Shown: piece after piece, positions 53,575 through 62,510 of the stretch
How the letters are laid out: every line of letters begins with the position of its first letter
How positions within the stretch are numbered: the stretch's first letter is position 1
Assembly: GCA_023954475.1 (NCBI GenBank)
Contig: JAMLHW010000004.1
Coordinates: 186,001-250,000 of the forward strand
Source of the DNA: Anaerolineae bacterium
GTDB taxonomy: Bacteria; Chloroflexota; Anaerolineae; Promineifilales; Promineifilaceae
Reading direction: 5' to 3'
Length of the DNA: 64,000 nt
Notes under the pieces: generated by a model
Seen by the model: only the letters and a program-made list of their open reading frames with translations
Databases searched by the model: none
What the model was told of the DNA's origin: nothing
Position numbers and translations under genes: made by a program

Positions 53575-53603
53575 AGTCTAGCATCACGCTGGAAAATTGT
53601 CAA
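53575..53603 (-). promoter_or_regulatory. Promoter of the tyrS leader
   Basis: Minus strand TTGACA (53603-53598), 17 bp spacer, TAGACT (53580-53575). It is the only strong promoter match in the 522 bp between tyrS and the divergent glycosyltransferase gene. The rest of this gap holds a plus-strand hairpin gagagccagg/cctggctctc (about 53625-53652) and an AT-rich stretch. Confidence 0.7.
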
Positions 53604-53855
53604 TCGTCGGGAGGTAGAAACAGTGAGAGCCAGGTCGCCGCCGCCTGGCTCTCTTCAAAAGGAGGAGAAGAAAAAGTTTTACCCTTGCTGTAAAGCATTA
53701 TAGAGAATAAATCGACGCATTTCTTTACGTGTAGCCTACGTCAATCTGACGCAAAACCTACGCTTGTGAAAATGTTTACAATAGATCAATTAAGGGGTTT
53801 TGACGCTATGTGCTGCACACCCTTATCGCGTGGCTTTTGCGCTACAATTGGTGCC

Positions 53856-56621
53856 ATGCAGCGTAAATGGTCGTTCTGGTTGATGGTGCTGGTTTTGATG
53901 GGAGCCGCGTTGCTGCGCCTGCCGGCTTTGGAACAGGCGCCGCCCGGTTTGCACTATGATGAAGCCGCCAATGCCATCTTATCGGCCGATATTGGTGTGC
54001 GCGGTGACAGACCCGTCTTCATTCCCGATTACACCGGCAAAGAAGTGTTCTTTTTTTACCTGGCCGGCTTCGCAATGCGGCTGGTAGGTGAATCCGTGCT
54101 TGCGCTGCGGCTGACAGCCGCATTCGTCGGCATCATCACCGTGGCCGCCACGTACTGGTTAGGGCGCGAACTGTTTCCGGATCGCGCACGGGGTCGTGAC
54201 ATCGGACTATTTGCAGCAGCGTTGTTGGCCGCCAGTTTTGCCCATGTGCTGTTCAGCCGGCTCGGTTTTCGCGCCATCACACAACCGTTGCTGCAAGCGA
54301 TGACCATCGCCGCCCTGCTGCGCGGCATACGCACACAACAATGGCGCTGGCTCGTCGTCGGTGGCGTGTTTCTGGGATTGACTGCCTATACCTACCTGGC
54401 AGCACGTCTGTTTCCACTGGTGATCGCGGTGGCATTGCTGCCCATATTGTGGACACGTTCGCGGCAGCGCTGGGCGCAGATTGGCGTGTTTCTCACCGTT
54501 GCGCTGCTCGTCGCTGCGCCGTTACTGGGTTATTTTATGCGCAATCCGGAGCGTTTTTGGGTGCGCATCAACCAGGTTTCGGCCGAATCCGGCAGCGGAC
54601 TCAGCGACAACCTTATCAGATCATTTGGCATGTTTTTTGTGTCGGGCGATCCCTACTGGCGCTTCAACATACCAGGCAAACCGTTGCTCGGCATTGTAAT
54701 CGGGTTAACTGCCATCGCCGGGTGGGCGTGGTTGCTGACGCGATGGCGGCAGTGGCGCGCTCCATGGCAGCGCGCCGCTCTCCTCGTCCTGCTGTTCGCT
54801 CCGCTGATCATGCTCTTGCCGACCGCCCTGGCAGTGGGAGAAATCGTACCGAGCAACTTGCGCGCGATTGGCGTTATGCCATTCATCTTCGTTCTGCCTG
54901 CTGTCGCGCTGCGCGAGTTGGTCATATGGCTGCCGCTGCGCCGCCCATCTTTGGCCATGGGCTCAGCAGCGTTGGCCATTGTCATCGTCGGCGTCCTCAT
55001 CACCGCCAACAGTTACTTCAATAAGTGGGCCACGCGCAGTGATGTTTTTTACGAGAATGACAGCGACCTAGTGGCTATGAGTGCTTTCATCGATGCCCAC
55101 GATCCGTCTGTGCCGTTATTTGCCGCTGCGCTGCATTACCGGCATCCAACTGTGGCATTTTCGGCCGAACAGTACGATATGGTCAAATGGCTGCCCAACA
55201 GCGCCGCATTGGTTTTGCCCGCCGACGGCAGCGTAACCGTCGTCTATCCGCACAGCAGCCCGGCCCCGGCGTGGGCGCTGCCCCTGTTGAAAGAGGCTAC
55301 ACGCTCCGATGGTCCGCCAGGGCCGGATGGAGAACCACTCTACACTGCATTTGCGCTGGACACGCCCGCGCCGCTACCGCCGACCACAGCTCTGGACGCC
55401 AATTTCAGTAATTTGCTGCGGCTAAATGGCTATGCCGTTGCACCGGGAACAGCCGGCGGGACATTGCCGGTAACGTTGCTCTGGGAAGTAGTCGGCACAA
55501 CTGACCGCGCTGTGCTGCCGTTTATCCATATCGAAGATCAGGCAGGTTTTCGCTGGGGACAGGTTGAATCATTTGCTTATCCGGCAGAACAGTGGGAAGT
55601 GGGTGAAACCATTGTCCAGCACGCAGAGATCGCGCTGCCGCCCGGTATGCCAACGGACGCTTATCGGTTGCATGTCGGTTTGTTTGATGCGAATTCGGCC
55701 GAACAATTGCCCGTGCTTGATAGCGGCGGGCGCTTTGCCGGTAGTACCGTGCAAATTGAACCTGTTGTCGTTGTTGCCACTGCCATGCCAACTGACAGCG
55801 AGTTGCACCCTCCCATTCGACTGGATGCCGCTGTGCTGCCGGGTTTGCAGCTTGTCGGCTATGAACGCGGCGGCAATACGGCAACTGGCGGTGAACCATT
55901 TTGGTTGGCGCTGTGGTGGCAAGCAACGGATCAGTTACCACCATCGCTAGCGACACGACTTTATCTGACCGACCCAAATAGTATCCGTCACTTGTGGCTG
56001 GAAACGCAGCCGGTGCAAGGACGATTTCCTTTTGCAGACTGGAGCGCACCGCTGTTTGTACGCGATCATGTCGTACCCACTGTGCCGTTGGATGTACCCG
56101 GTGGCACGTACACAGTTGAACTGGATGTCACTGACGGCAATGAAACGCTTTTCACCGCTGATTTGGGCGAACTCACTGTCACGGCCACTGAACGCAGTTT
56201 TGTTGTGCCGCCGGATGTAACGGCGACAGATGCAACTTTCGGCAATGAGATTGCGCTGGCAGGTTATACAATGATCCCGATAACGTCGGAATCGGCCGAA
56301 TTAACGCTGGTATGGCAGGCACTGAGACCGCCTTCGGCCGATTACACGGTCTTTGTCCACGTCCTCAATCCCGACGGCACGTGCTGTGCCTGGCAGAGCG
56401 ACAGCCCACCGCGCCAGGGCCTTTATCCAACATCGCGCTGGCTGCCGGGTGAGGTGATTACCGATACATACCTCATTGAGTTGACTGAAGAGATGCCACC
56501 CGGCATTTATCCAATCGAAATCGGCTTTTATCTGCCGGCCAACGGACAGCGCTTATCAGTGCATGTGCCCGGTTTGCCGGACGCTGACTTTTTCTATTTG
56601 GAGCCGTTGGAGGTAGAGTGA
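53856..56621 (+). CDS. Membrane glycosyltransferase, GT39/ArnT-like
   Basis: 921 residues from ATG 53856, preceded 7 nt upstream by TACAAT; a longer in-frame start at 53766 would add 30 residues before the first helix and is less likely. The N-terminal half has about ten membrane helices with the family pattern: 'PPGLHYDEAANAILSADIGV' (an acidic pair in the first loop), 'FPDRARGRDIGLFAAALLAA' and 'LFSRLGFRAITQPLLQA'. The C-terminal 430 residues form three or four soluble beta-rich repeats ('PLTLLWEV'-like strands such as 'TLPVTLLWEVVG' and 'SAELTLVWQALRPPSADYTV'). It probably transfers sugar from a lipid-linked donor outside the membrane. Confidence 0.85.
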   Translation: MQRKWSFWLMVLVLMGAALLRLPALEQAPPGLHYDEAANAILSADIGVRGDRPVFIPDYTGKEVFFFYLAGFAMRLVGESVLALRLTAAFVGIITVAATYWLGRELFPDRARGRDIGLFAAALLAASFAHVLFSRLGFRAITQPLLQAMTIAALLRGIRTQQWRWLVVGGVFLGLTAYTYLAARLFPLVIAVALLPILWTRSRQRWAQIGVFLTVALLVAAPLLGYFMRNPERFWVRINQVSAESGSGLSDNLIRSFGMFFVSGDPYWRFNIPGKPLLGIVIGLTAIAGWAWLLTRWRQWRAPWQRAALLVLLFAPLIMLLPTALAVGEIVPSNLRAIGVMPFIFVLPAVALRELVIWLPLRRPSLAMGSAALAIVIVGVLITANSYFNKWATRSDVFYENDSDLVAMSAFIDAHDPSVPLFAAALHYRHPTVAFSAEQYDMVKWLPNSAALVLPADGSVTVVYPHSSPAPAWALPLLKEATRSDGPPGPDGEPLYTAFALDTPAPLPPTTALDANFSNLLRLNGYAVAPGTAGGTLPVTLLWEVVGTTDRAVLPFIHIEDQAGFRWGQVESFAYPAEQWEVGETIVQHAEIALPPGMPTDAYRLHVGLFDANSAEQLPVLDSGGRFAGSTVQIEPVVVVATAMPTDSELHPPIRLDAAVLPGLQLVGYERGGNTATGGEPFWLALWWQATDQLPPSLATRLYLTDPNSIRHLWLETQPVQGRFPFADWSAPLFVRDHVVPTVPLDVPGGTYTVELDVTDGNETLFTADLGELTVTATERSFVVPPDVTATDATFGNEIALAGYTMIPITSESAELTLVWQALRPPSADYTVFVHVLNPDGTCCAWQSDSPPRQGLYPTSRWLPGEVITDTYLIELTEEMPPGIYPIEIGFYLPANGQRLSVHVPGLPDADFFYLEPLEVE

Positions 56622-56724
56622 CAGGTTCGACCGATTTGGCAAACAGGATCAACGATGTTACAGTCTCGTGCTGCCGTTTCCAGAGTGTATTTGCGCTGTA
56701 TTGGCTCTGAATTCGGCCGAAATC

Positions 56725-57552
56725 ATGCGTAATTCAATCCGGTTGCTGACGGCATTTCTCACACGCGATTTTCACATTGAAGCCAGTTATCGCCTGTCAT
56801 TTGTGCTCAGCTTCAGCAGCATCCTGTTCAGCACCTTCATCTTCTATTTCATCGCCCAAATCGTCGACATCTCTCAGGCTGCCCCACAGGGAGCGGCCGA
56901 ACTGGCCGCCAATGATCAAGATTATTTCGCGTTTGCCCTCGTCGGCATCGCGTTTGCTGCCTATTTCGGCGTCGGTTTACGCAGTTTCGCCTCCGGACTG
57001 CGCAGCGAACAGACGACAGGCACTTTGGAAGCGGTGATGCTGACGCCAACGCCGGTTTCAACAGTCATCGTCGGATCGGCATTGTGGAGCTATGTTTTCA
57101 CCACGATTCGCGTCGGTGTCTATTTGTTGCTTGGTGCCTTGTTGGGAATTCGGTTTAATGTCAGCTCTATTCTAGTTCCGGTAGCCGTCTGCTTGCTGGC
57201 CATTATTACTTTTGCCAGCATCGGCATCATTGCCGCAGCCGTCATTATGATCATTAAGCGGGGCGATCCGGTCACCGCAATCATGAGCAACTTCGCCAAC
57301 CTTGTCGGCGGCGTCTTTTATCCGATCGAAGTGTTGCCCGATTGGCTGCAAGCCATTGCGCGTTTATTGCCGATTACGTATGCGCTGCGGGCAATGCGGG
57401 CATCGTTACTGACGGGCGCCACGTTTAGTGATGTCGCTTTTGATCTGGCCGCTCTGGCGATCTTCTGCATCATATTATTTCCGCTGTCTCTGCTGCTGTT
57501 CCGCTATGCAGTACAGTGGGCAAAACGCGAAGGCACATTGAGTCATTATTGA
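56725..57552 (+). CDS. ABC-2 type transporter permease
   Basis: 275 residues from ATG 56725; an upstream frame to 56668 is open but has no support. Six hydrophobic segments, and the ABC-2 features 'RSEQTTGTLEAVMLTPTPVS' after helix 2 and 'ANLVGGVFYPIEVLPDWLQA' before the last helices. Such permeases export polysaccharides, lipids or drugs with a separate ATPase. No ATPase is adjacent, which is unusual. The glycosyltransferase gene ends 103 bp upstream, so both may serve envelope glycan export. Confidence 0.87.
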   Translation: MRNSIRLLTAFLTRDFHIEASYRLSFVLSFSSILFSTFIFYFIAQIVDISQAAPQGAAELAANDQDYFAFALVGIAFAAYFGVGLRSFASGLRSEQTTGTLEAVMLTPTPVSTVIVGSALWSYVFTTIRVGVYLLLGALLGIRFNVSSILVPVAVCLLAIITFASIGIIAAAVIMIIKRGDPVTAIMSNFANLVGGVFYPIEVLPDWLQAIARLLPITYALRAMRASLLTGATFSDVAFDLAALAIFCIILFPLSLLLFRYAVQWAKREGTLSHY

Positions 57553-57593
57553 AGCAGTTTGCAAAACCGACAGGTGTGCCACAAAGCAACCGG

Positions 57594-59540
57594 CTAAGCG
57601 CTCACCTCGAAACGCAAAGTGATAATTTCCAAACTTTCCGGCGTACCCAAAACTGAAACCCTGTCGCCCTGCTTGAGTGTCGTGTAACCATGCGTGACCA
57701 GATATTCGCCATCACGCTGAATTGACAAGATTAAGGCATCATGGGGCAATTGCAATTCACGCAGCGGCACGCCGTTGAATGCCGGATCGATTACCTCAAT
57801 GTCGCGAACTTCTTCCCGTTCAACCATGCCGAGCAACAATGACGTGGTTGCCGGCGAACGTACAAACTGATCCAGCAAACTGACCATAGTCATGCGTGGA
57901 TCGACGATAGTCACGTTCAAATCGGTGAAACGAGCGATGTGTGTGTCGTCATTGATGCGCACAATTACATTGTTCGTGCCAAATCGTTCGTAAACGATCT
58001 CGCAAACGTTGTAATTGTCATCATCGTTGTGCAACATGACGACGACGGTTTCAGCGTGTTGTACACCGATTCCAAGCAAGGTTTCGGCCGAATAATCACT
58101 GATCATGCGTACCGGTATGTCATCAGAATCAATCGCATCGTATCCGTCTGTGCCATACCCCACCAACAATACGCCCCACTGATTGGCCAGCAACTGCCGC
58201 GCCAATGCCCGCGACTGATTATCAATACCGAAAATTACCGCATCCCGGTCGCCATCAAATTCCGGCTTCTGCGCGCGGGGATGTGCTTCCCCCACTCGGC
58301 CGATGGCATACTTGAAAAACGGCGGCCCGATCAATTGATTGATGACGATGATACCCACCAGCAGCGTGATAAACCCGGCGCCCCATCCAGGAAATTCGAC
58401 GCCTACCTCTTTTGCCAAACCCAAACCGACACCTGCCTGCGTGATATAAACCATCCACGCCAAACGATTGTGCTGCCGCGGTTCACCCGCTAGTGTACCG
58501 CCAATCAAAGCACCGACAAAAATACTGCCCATGCGTACAACGACGATGATTAAGGCAACCAACCACACATCAGCCAGTACATCCAATTGCAATTCAGCGC
58601 CTGTCAATGTAAAGAAAACCAGAAAAACGACAGGCGCTGCGTACTCGAGCAAGTGAATAAATTCCTGGCGACGTCCCGAATAGTTGGCAATCATGAAACC
58701 ACCAACCATTAAAATCAACAACGGCTCCAAAAAAAACTCAAAGCCAAACAACAATTGACTTTCGATACGAACGGCAGTGGCAAAAACAAAAACCGCATAA
58801 CCCAATGTCAACATGATCAATATTTTGAAAAAGTCGGAAATGTGCCGGTTGATGATGAAACGCAGCACAAAATAGATGCCGACTCCCAGTAATACTGCCG
58901 CACTCAGCTCTGCAATCAGCAAGATCAAGAACCCTAAACCAATTTCCGTCCCCGTCACGAACAGATCGGCGATCGAGGAGTTGATTGCGAATAGGACAAT
59001 GACGACGACATCGGTAACAATCGTTACACCGATTGCCGTCTTGGTGAAGGGTCCTTTGGCGCGCAACTCATTGATAATAGCGATGGCTGAGGAAGGTGAG
59101 CGTGCAATCATGATCGCGCCGACCAGAATCGCGACGGCAACTCGAACCGATGTTGTCATGTCACGCATGAACGGGATGGTGGACGCCAATAGAAAAACGA
59201 CGATTGAAACTGTTAGAAACGTTGCGACGGTTAGAGCCAGGGTAACCCAGGCAATACTCTTGAGCCGTCCCTGCAACTCGCGCAAATGCAATTCACTGCC
59301 GGCACTGATTGCGATGAAACCCAAAGCCACCTCATCGACAAAACGCAGCGTTTCGACGGCATCCTCATGGATGAGATCGAGCACATAGGGACCAACCAGA
59401 ATTCCGGCCAGCAGATAACCGCTGATTAGCGGCAAACGATAACGCGTGGCAAATGCGCCGATTTGGCGAGCTGCCAGTGCCAATACTGCGAAAATGATTA
59501 ACGGTATGGCAATGACTGATGGTTCCGGAAGGTCAAACAA
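57594..59540 (-). CDS. Cation:proton antiporter, CPA2/Kef-type, with TrkA domains
   Basis: A protein of 648 residues. About twelve membrane helices with 'YLLAGILVGPYVLDLIHEDA', 'EVALGFIAISAGSELHLREL' and 'KTAIGVTIVTDVVVIVLFAI', where TD fits the antiporter active site. The last 230 residues are cytosolic: a TrkA-N-like part ('DAVIFGIDNQSRALARQLLA', 'HAETVVVMLHNDDDNYNVCE') and a TrkA-C domain ('HDALILSIQRDGEYLVTHGY'). It would exchange K+ or Na+ for protons under nucleotide control. The GxGxxG of RCK domains is weakened to GIDNQS, so ligand binding may differ. Confidence 0.88.
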   Translation of the reverse strand: MFDLPEPSVIAIPLIIFAVLALAARQIGAFATRYRLPLISGYLLAGILVGPYVLDLIHEDAVETLRFVDEVALGFIAISAGSELHLRELQGRLKSIAWVTLALTVATFLTVSIVVFLLASTIPFMRDMTTSVRVAVAILVGAIMIARSPSSAIAIINELRAKGPFTKTAIGVTIVTDVVVIVLFAINSSIADLFVTGTEIGLGFLILLIAELSAAVLLGVGIYFVLRFIINRHISDFFKILIMLTLGYAVFVFATAVRIESQLLFGFEFFLEPLLILMVGGFMIANYSGRRQEFIHLLEYAAPVVFLVFFTLTGAELQLDVLADVWLVALIIVVVRMGSIFVGALIGGTLAGEPRQHNRLAWMVYITQAGVGLGLAKEVGVEFPGWGAGFITLLVGIIVINQLIGPPFFKYAIGRVGEAHPRAQKPEFDGDRDAVIFGIDNQSRALARQLLANQWGVLLVGYGTDGYDAIDSDDIPVRMISDYSAETLLGIGVQHAETVVVMLHNDDDNYNVCEIVYERFGTNNVIVRINDDTHIARFTDLNVTIVDPRMTMVSLLDQFVRSPATTSLLLGMVEREEVRDIEVIDPAFNGVPLRELQLPHDALILSIQRDGEYLVTHGYTTLKQGDRVSVLGTPESLEIITLRFEVSA

Positions 59541-59664
59541 TTGGAATTCTCCATAATGTGCATCAACGTACGATGCTACACAAATACCATATGTAGTTGT
59601 ACCAGAGAGTGATCAGAGAGGTCAACTGTTCGAATCATTCAGCACCTATGTCACTTTACGGTTT

Positions 59665-60738
59665 TCAGTCCTGAAGCGTCTCGGCTAAAAAAGTGGCAAG
59701 TGGGTCTGCCATTTCGGGAAAAACATCAGTATGGGCATTCATCGGATCGTTATGACTCAGTCCCGGCAGCAGCAACACATTTGGCTGCGCACCTGCGGCT
59801 GTGTAGTTTGCCGCAAATTCCTCGGCCACCGTTGCGTCGACTGTGACATCCTGGTCGCGGTGCATAATCAAAAACGGTGGATCAGTTGCGTCGAGCCAGT
59901 ATAGTGGCAGCTTCGACAAAATGTCGCGCTGTGCATCGGTTAGTGTATCCAATGTGCGCCATTCGTGAGGCGGAACTCCGGCGATCTGGTCGAGGATAGC
60001 AGTCAATTCGGCCGAATCCGCTCCCATAAAACCCGTATAAGCACGCAGGCAATTGTTGTCATTACCACACGCCGTAAAATCACCAAAGAAACCGCCAAAC
60101 GTCGCCGCCGCCTTCACGTCGATTTGATCAGGCACCGGATACGGACAGTCGCCCAACAATTCGGCCGAATCATCAACGGTCGCTGCCAGCGTCGTCGGCA
60201 TAGCCCCCAACGAATGCCCGAACACAGCCACGCGATCGAGGTCAAACGCATACGTGTCAGCATTGGCCTGCACCCACGCCAGGACACACAACGCATCTTC
60301 CGCCATATTGCGGACGCGATAATTGGGCACCAACACAGCATATCCCTGTTGCGCAAAATAGTGCGCCATGCCGCGATAATCGGTTTTCGTGACGCCGGAA
60401 CCGTGGAAAATGATCAGTACGGGCAACGAAGCGACTGTTTCATCGCTGACGTACAATTGCATTTTAGCGTTTGTGCGCTCATCGTCCGTATAGTTTAAGT
60501 CCGGCGGTGGCGTCGGCGTCGGGGGCCGTGTCGGGCGTGGCGTGTTTGTTGGCTCAGGTGTGGCAGTTGGGATAGTCGTTGCGCTTGGCGATGCGATTGC
60601 CTCTGATTCGGCCGATTCCGTCGCTAAAATCGTGCCAATTTGTGCACTTTCGTCCGAATCGACTGCGCCGCTGCCACATGCTGCGAGCCATACCATTACA
60701 ACCAGAAATAGAAGAAACACATTGTGTCTGGGTAACAT
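59665..60738 (-). CDS. Lipoprotein alpha/beta-hydrolase (esterase-like)
   Basis: 357 residues from ATG 60738, with GGAG 9 nt upstream. A lipoprotein signal with 'FLLFLVVMVWLAACGSG' (lipobox Cys) is followed by a Ser/Thr/Pro linker with 'RPTRPPTPTPPP'. The hydrolase domain has 'PVLIIFHGSGVTKTDYRG', the nucleophile elbow 'VAVFGHSLGAMPTTLAA', a late Asp in 'HRDQDVTVDATVAEEFAANY' and the His in 'LLLPGLSHNDPMNAH'. It probably acts at the outer face of the membrane on an ester or peptide. The substrate is unknown. Confidence 0.88.
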   Translation of the reverse strand: MLPRHNVFLLFLVVMVWLAACGSGAVDSDESAQIGTILATESAESEAIASPSATTIPTATPEPTNTPRPTRPPTPTPPPDLNYTDDERTNAKMQLYVSDETVASLPVLIIFHGSGVTKTDYRGMAHYFAQQGYAVLVPNYRVRNMAEDALCVLAWVQANADTYAFDLDRVAVFGHSLGAMPTTLAATVDDSAELLGDCPYPVPDQIDVKAAATFGGFFGDFTACGNDNNCLRAYTGFMGADSAELTAILDQIAGVPPHEWRTLDTLTDAQRDILSKLPLYWLDATDPPFLIMHRDQDVTVDATVAEEFAANYTAAGAQPNVLLLPGLSHNDPMNAHTDVFPEMADPLATFLAETLQD

Positions 60739-60756
60739 GTCACTTTTCTCCAGCAT

Positions 60757-61121
60757 CCATTCCGCCGTATTTTACCAAACCTGCAACAAGTCGAATGCAT
60801 TCATCGCCACTATCTAACCAAAACGACTGCGGCGGAATGTGGCGGCATCGCGGTTTTTTCGGCCGAAATCGACCACATCCATGCGACTTTCACATCAGAA
60901 ACGCGTATTATAGTACTATAACGAGACTTTGTTATTCTCTACGCCCGCACGGGGATGAATCCACCGTGCTACAAAGCCACGCCCGTTCAAACGGGCTTGC
61001 AAACCCGATTCATCGGGTGCCGTTATGTAGCCCAGAGATTTATCTCCGGGCGGCTCAAGTGAAATCTCGTTGTAGTAACAGGGTATTGGTATTGACCAGG
61101 ATCGATCTCCGGAGGGATCAA
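60757..61121. other. 365 bp divergent intergenic region with hairpins and a palindrome
   Basis: It separates the esterase and bactofilin-like genes. A 14 bp perfect palindrome, ttatagtactataa, is at 60908-60921 and may be an operator or a two-way -10. Further on are gcccgttcaaacgggc (60980-60995), cccgattcatcggg (61003-61016) and cccagagat-ttat-ctccggg (61031-61050), a series of REP-like hairpins. One TCGGCCGA lies near 60863. GGAGGG before ATG 61122 is the ribosome binding site. I see no gene in it. Confidence 0.6.
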
Positions 61122-62438
61122 ATGAACACACAAAAACACAAAATAGTTAGCCTGGCTGGCCTTATGGCTGTCCTGGCGGTTGCCATTCTCTGGATGGTGC
61201 CGACCTCACACGCATCTGAATTTCTCAGTGGCGACACAGTCACAATCGAAGCAGGGCAGACCGTCAACGATGATGTCTATGCGACCGCGCAAACGGTCAT
61301 CGTCAACGGCACGATCGAAGGCGACCTGATCGCATTTGCTACAGATGTCACCATCAATGGCCGTGTGACGGGCGATGTGCTGGCTGCGGGCCAGTCAATC
61401 ATCATCAACGGCACGGTCGAAGATGATGTGCGCATGGCTGGTATGTTACTGCAACTCGGTTCAGCCGGTCAGGTCGGCGATGATGTGATGAGCGTCGGTT
61501 ACGGCTTTGATATGAAAGGCGGCAGCCAGACCGGTGGCGACGTGACCTTTTTAGGTGGTCAGGCAGCTATTGACGGCACAATTGACGGCGATCTGACTGT
61601 CAATGCGGGCAGTTTGGCGTTTGATGGAACGGTTGCGGGCAACGCTGATATCGCTGTAGGCAGTCCGGAAGGGCAGCCGGCAGTCGATCCGTTGCTGTTC
61701 ATGCCCAATGCGCCCGATCTGCCGACTGTTACGCCCGGTCTGACCGTCGGTGATAACGCTCAGGTCGGTGGCACGGTCAACATGACTGTGCCGGATGCCG
61801 CCATTGCCGATGATGCAGCCAAACTCAATCCAACCGTTGACGTGGTGGCAGCGCCGGCAGCACCGCAAGATGACAACAATGTGGCTGTCGATGCATTGAT
61901 GGAGTTTATCGGCCGATTCCTCGTTTTTGCCGTCGCCGCGCTATTTATCGTCTGGTTAGCATCTATCCTGCTGAACGAAGCGACTGGCTTTCTGGGCGAA
62001 AAACCGTTGCCAAGTCTGGGTTGGGGTGCACTGCTCTACATTATCTTCCCGATTCTGCTTGTGACCCTCACTGGTGCAGTCATTTTCATCGGCCTGATTC
62101 TGGGCTTGATCGGGTTGGGTTCCATCGGCACGTCAATTGTCGTGTTTACATTGATGGTCCTGGCACTGGCATTGCTGGCATTTATAGTCATTCTGGCATT
62201 GCTGTCCAAAGTGGTCGCCGGTTATGCGCTGGGCAAGCTGATTTTCCGTTCGCGTCCCGCTACCAGCTTTTGGGTCGTCATGCTGATCGGGCTGGCAATC
62301 GTGGCTTTACTGATCGCTTTGCCCTATGTCGGTTGGTTGTTCAACCTAGTCATTTCGATGCTGGGATTAGGCGCATTGTGGCTGGCGTATCGCGGCAACC
62401 GTGCAGCAAATGCGGAAAGCGCCAAAGCCGCCGCCTGA
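61122..62438 (+). CDS. Bactofilin-like (polymer-forming) protein with C-terminal membrane domain
   Basis: 438 residues from ATG 61122 (RBS GGAGGG). A signal peptide ('LAGLMAVLAVAILWMVPTSH') is followed by about 190 residues of short beta repeats, as in 'TVIVNGTIEGDLIAFATDVT' and 'SIIINGTVEDDVRMAG', with the xVxVxGxVxGxV rhythm of bactofilins and other polymer-forming cytoskeletal proteins. A linker and four or five membrane helices follow from about residue 260 ('FLVFAVAALFIVWLASILLN' on). The signal peptide places the beta helix outside the cytoplasm, unlike classical bactofilins, so an envelope scaffold role is inferred. Confidence 0.85.
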   Translation: MNTQKHKIVSLAGLMAVLAVAILWMVPTSHASEFLSGDTVTIEAGQTVNDDVYATAQTVIVNGTIEGDLIAFATDVTINGRVTGDVLAAGQSIIINGTVEDDVRMAGMLLQLGSAGQVGDDVMSVGYGFDMKGGSQTGGDVTFLGGQAAIDGTIDGDLTVNAGSLAFDGTVAGNADIAVGSPEGQPAVDPLLFMPNAPDLPTVTPGLTVGDNAQVGGTVNMTVPDAAIADDAAKLNPTVDVVAAPAAPQDDNNVAVDALMEFIGRFLVFAVAALFIVWLASILLNEATGFLGEKPLPSLGWGALLYIIFPILLVTLTGAVIFIGLILGLIGLGSIGTSIVVFTLMVLALALLAFIVILALLSKVVAGYALGKLIFRSRPATSFWVVMLIGLAIVALLIALPYVGWLFNLVISMLGLGALWLAYRGNRAANAESAKAAA

Positions 62439-62510
62439 TTGATGGTTATGGGGCAATGGGAAGTTGCGCTTGCCGCAATCTCCCATTCTCCCCTTTTGTG
62501 ATTCTCTTCC

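Noticed and set aside
53334-53603. T-box riboswitch before tyrS
   Set aside because: The conserved TGGnACCGCG/antiterminator core was not found in the leader, so only a generic attenuator is proposed.
53766-53855. Upstream start of the GT39-type protein
   Set aside because: It would add 30 hydrophilic residues before the first helix and would include the TACAAT promoter hexamer; ATG 53856 fits better.
60579-61121. N-terminal extension of the bactofilin-like protein
   Set aside because: The open frame continues upstream, but it runs through the divergent promoter region and the esterase gene; the signal peptide and strong RBS are at 61122.
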